From NCBI GenBank assembly GCA_023374025.1, contig SIJG01000072.1, positions 472,454-536,453 of the forward strand: a stretch of DNA of 64,000 bases, given 5' to 3'. The translations under genes and the position numbers were made by a program. Positions 63,885-64,000 of this stretch are shown in pieces. Under the pieces are notes generated by a model, which had not been told where the DNA came from, ran no database searches, and saw only the letters and a program-made list of their open reading frames with translations. The stretch's first letter is position 1. Each line of letters opens with the position of its first letter. The DNA comes from Heterodera schachtii. Lineage: Eukaryota; Nematoda; Chromadorea; Rhabditida; Heteroderidae.

Positions 63885-64000
63885 ATGGACGGACGGTAAG
63901 GCATTTTAAAAGTTACAAATTGATTTCAGGCACTTCTTTCGCCCCGCTTCAATTTGCTGGTGGACAAACATTTCGATGTCAAAAGAGAATTGACAATTTG
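63885..64000 (+). pseudogene. F-box-like family copy F17, cut by the window edge
   Basis: Exon 1 63885-63895 (MDGR) has normal context CTAATTGCCACAAAAATG and a GTAAGG donor. The next acceptor (TTTCAG near 63930) leads directly into GCACTTCTTTCGCCCC, missing the first 60 bp of exon 2 (the WICxDVW part), and the phase does not match. The rest lies beyond the edge. Probably a deletion copy, but it could use an acceptor I do not recognise. Confidence 0.6.

Overview
The window reads as nuclear DNA of a plant-parasitic cyst nematode (Heteroderidae, Globodera/Heterodera type). The reasons are short AT-rich introns with occasional GC-AG splice sites, a SPRY-domain gene with the NCWDxNACHxDL and KIEANFGPNF signatures of the RBP-1/SPRYSEC family, and a local array of one expanded F-box-like family. 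The assignment comes from recognising these families, not from a database search. There are no bacterial features, CRISPR arrays, rRNA genes or credible functional tRNA genes.

Layout: (1) 1-4.5 kb, a Ty3/gypsy-type pol ORF on the minus strand whose 5' end lies in a fold-back. It probably sits in an intron of the next gene. (2) 4.5-7.3 kb, the last eleven exons of a laminin beta chain, encoding the C-terminal coiled coil. (3) 8.8-11.7 kb, a minus-strand SPRY gene with coiled-coil exons and no visible signal peptide. (4) 13.8-17.5 kb, two 3' exons of an unassigned gene and a decayed LINE reverse transcriptase. (5) From 13 kb to the right edge, about 19 whole, broken or fragmentary copies of one five-exon F-box-like gene family. 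F1, F2, F3, F5, F11 and F16 have open, phase-consistent exons. F4, F6, F7, F8, F10, F14 and F15 carry frameshifts or insertions, F9 is a divergent truncated member, and the rest are orphan exons. Copies largely alternate in strand, giving head-to-head pairs that share upstream boxes and tail-to-tail pairs that share a 3' UTR motif.

The spaces between genes, and many introns, hold short non-autonomous transposons. At least a dozen have hAT hallmarks: TAGGG/CAGGG terminal inverted repeats, and 8-bp target duplications that I could read on both sides, nine of them perfect. Three more look Tc1/mariner-like (TA target). There is also a foldback element with tandem-repeat arms and several large palindromes, one holding a 150-bp GC-rich hairpin. 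The most unusual signal is modular: a roughly 26-nt hairpin (stem GGCGGYGCC, loop TATC) with its flank, and a separate TACACCCCTAAGAATCG motif, recur inside elements whose terminal repeats are unrelated. Two of the hairpin copies lie downstream of tRNA-like A/B-box sequences.
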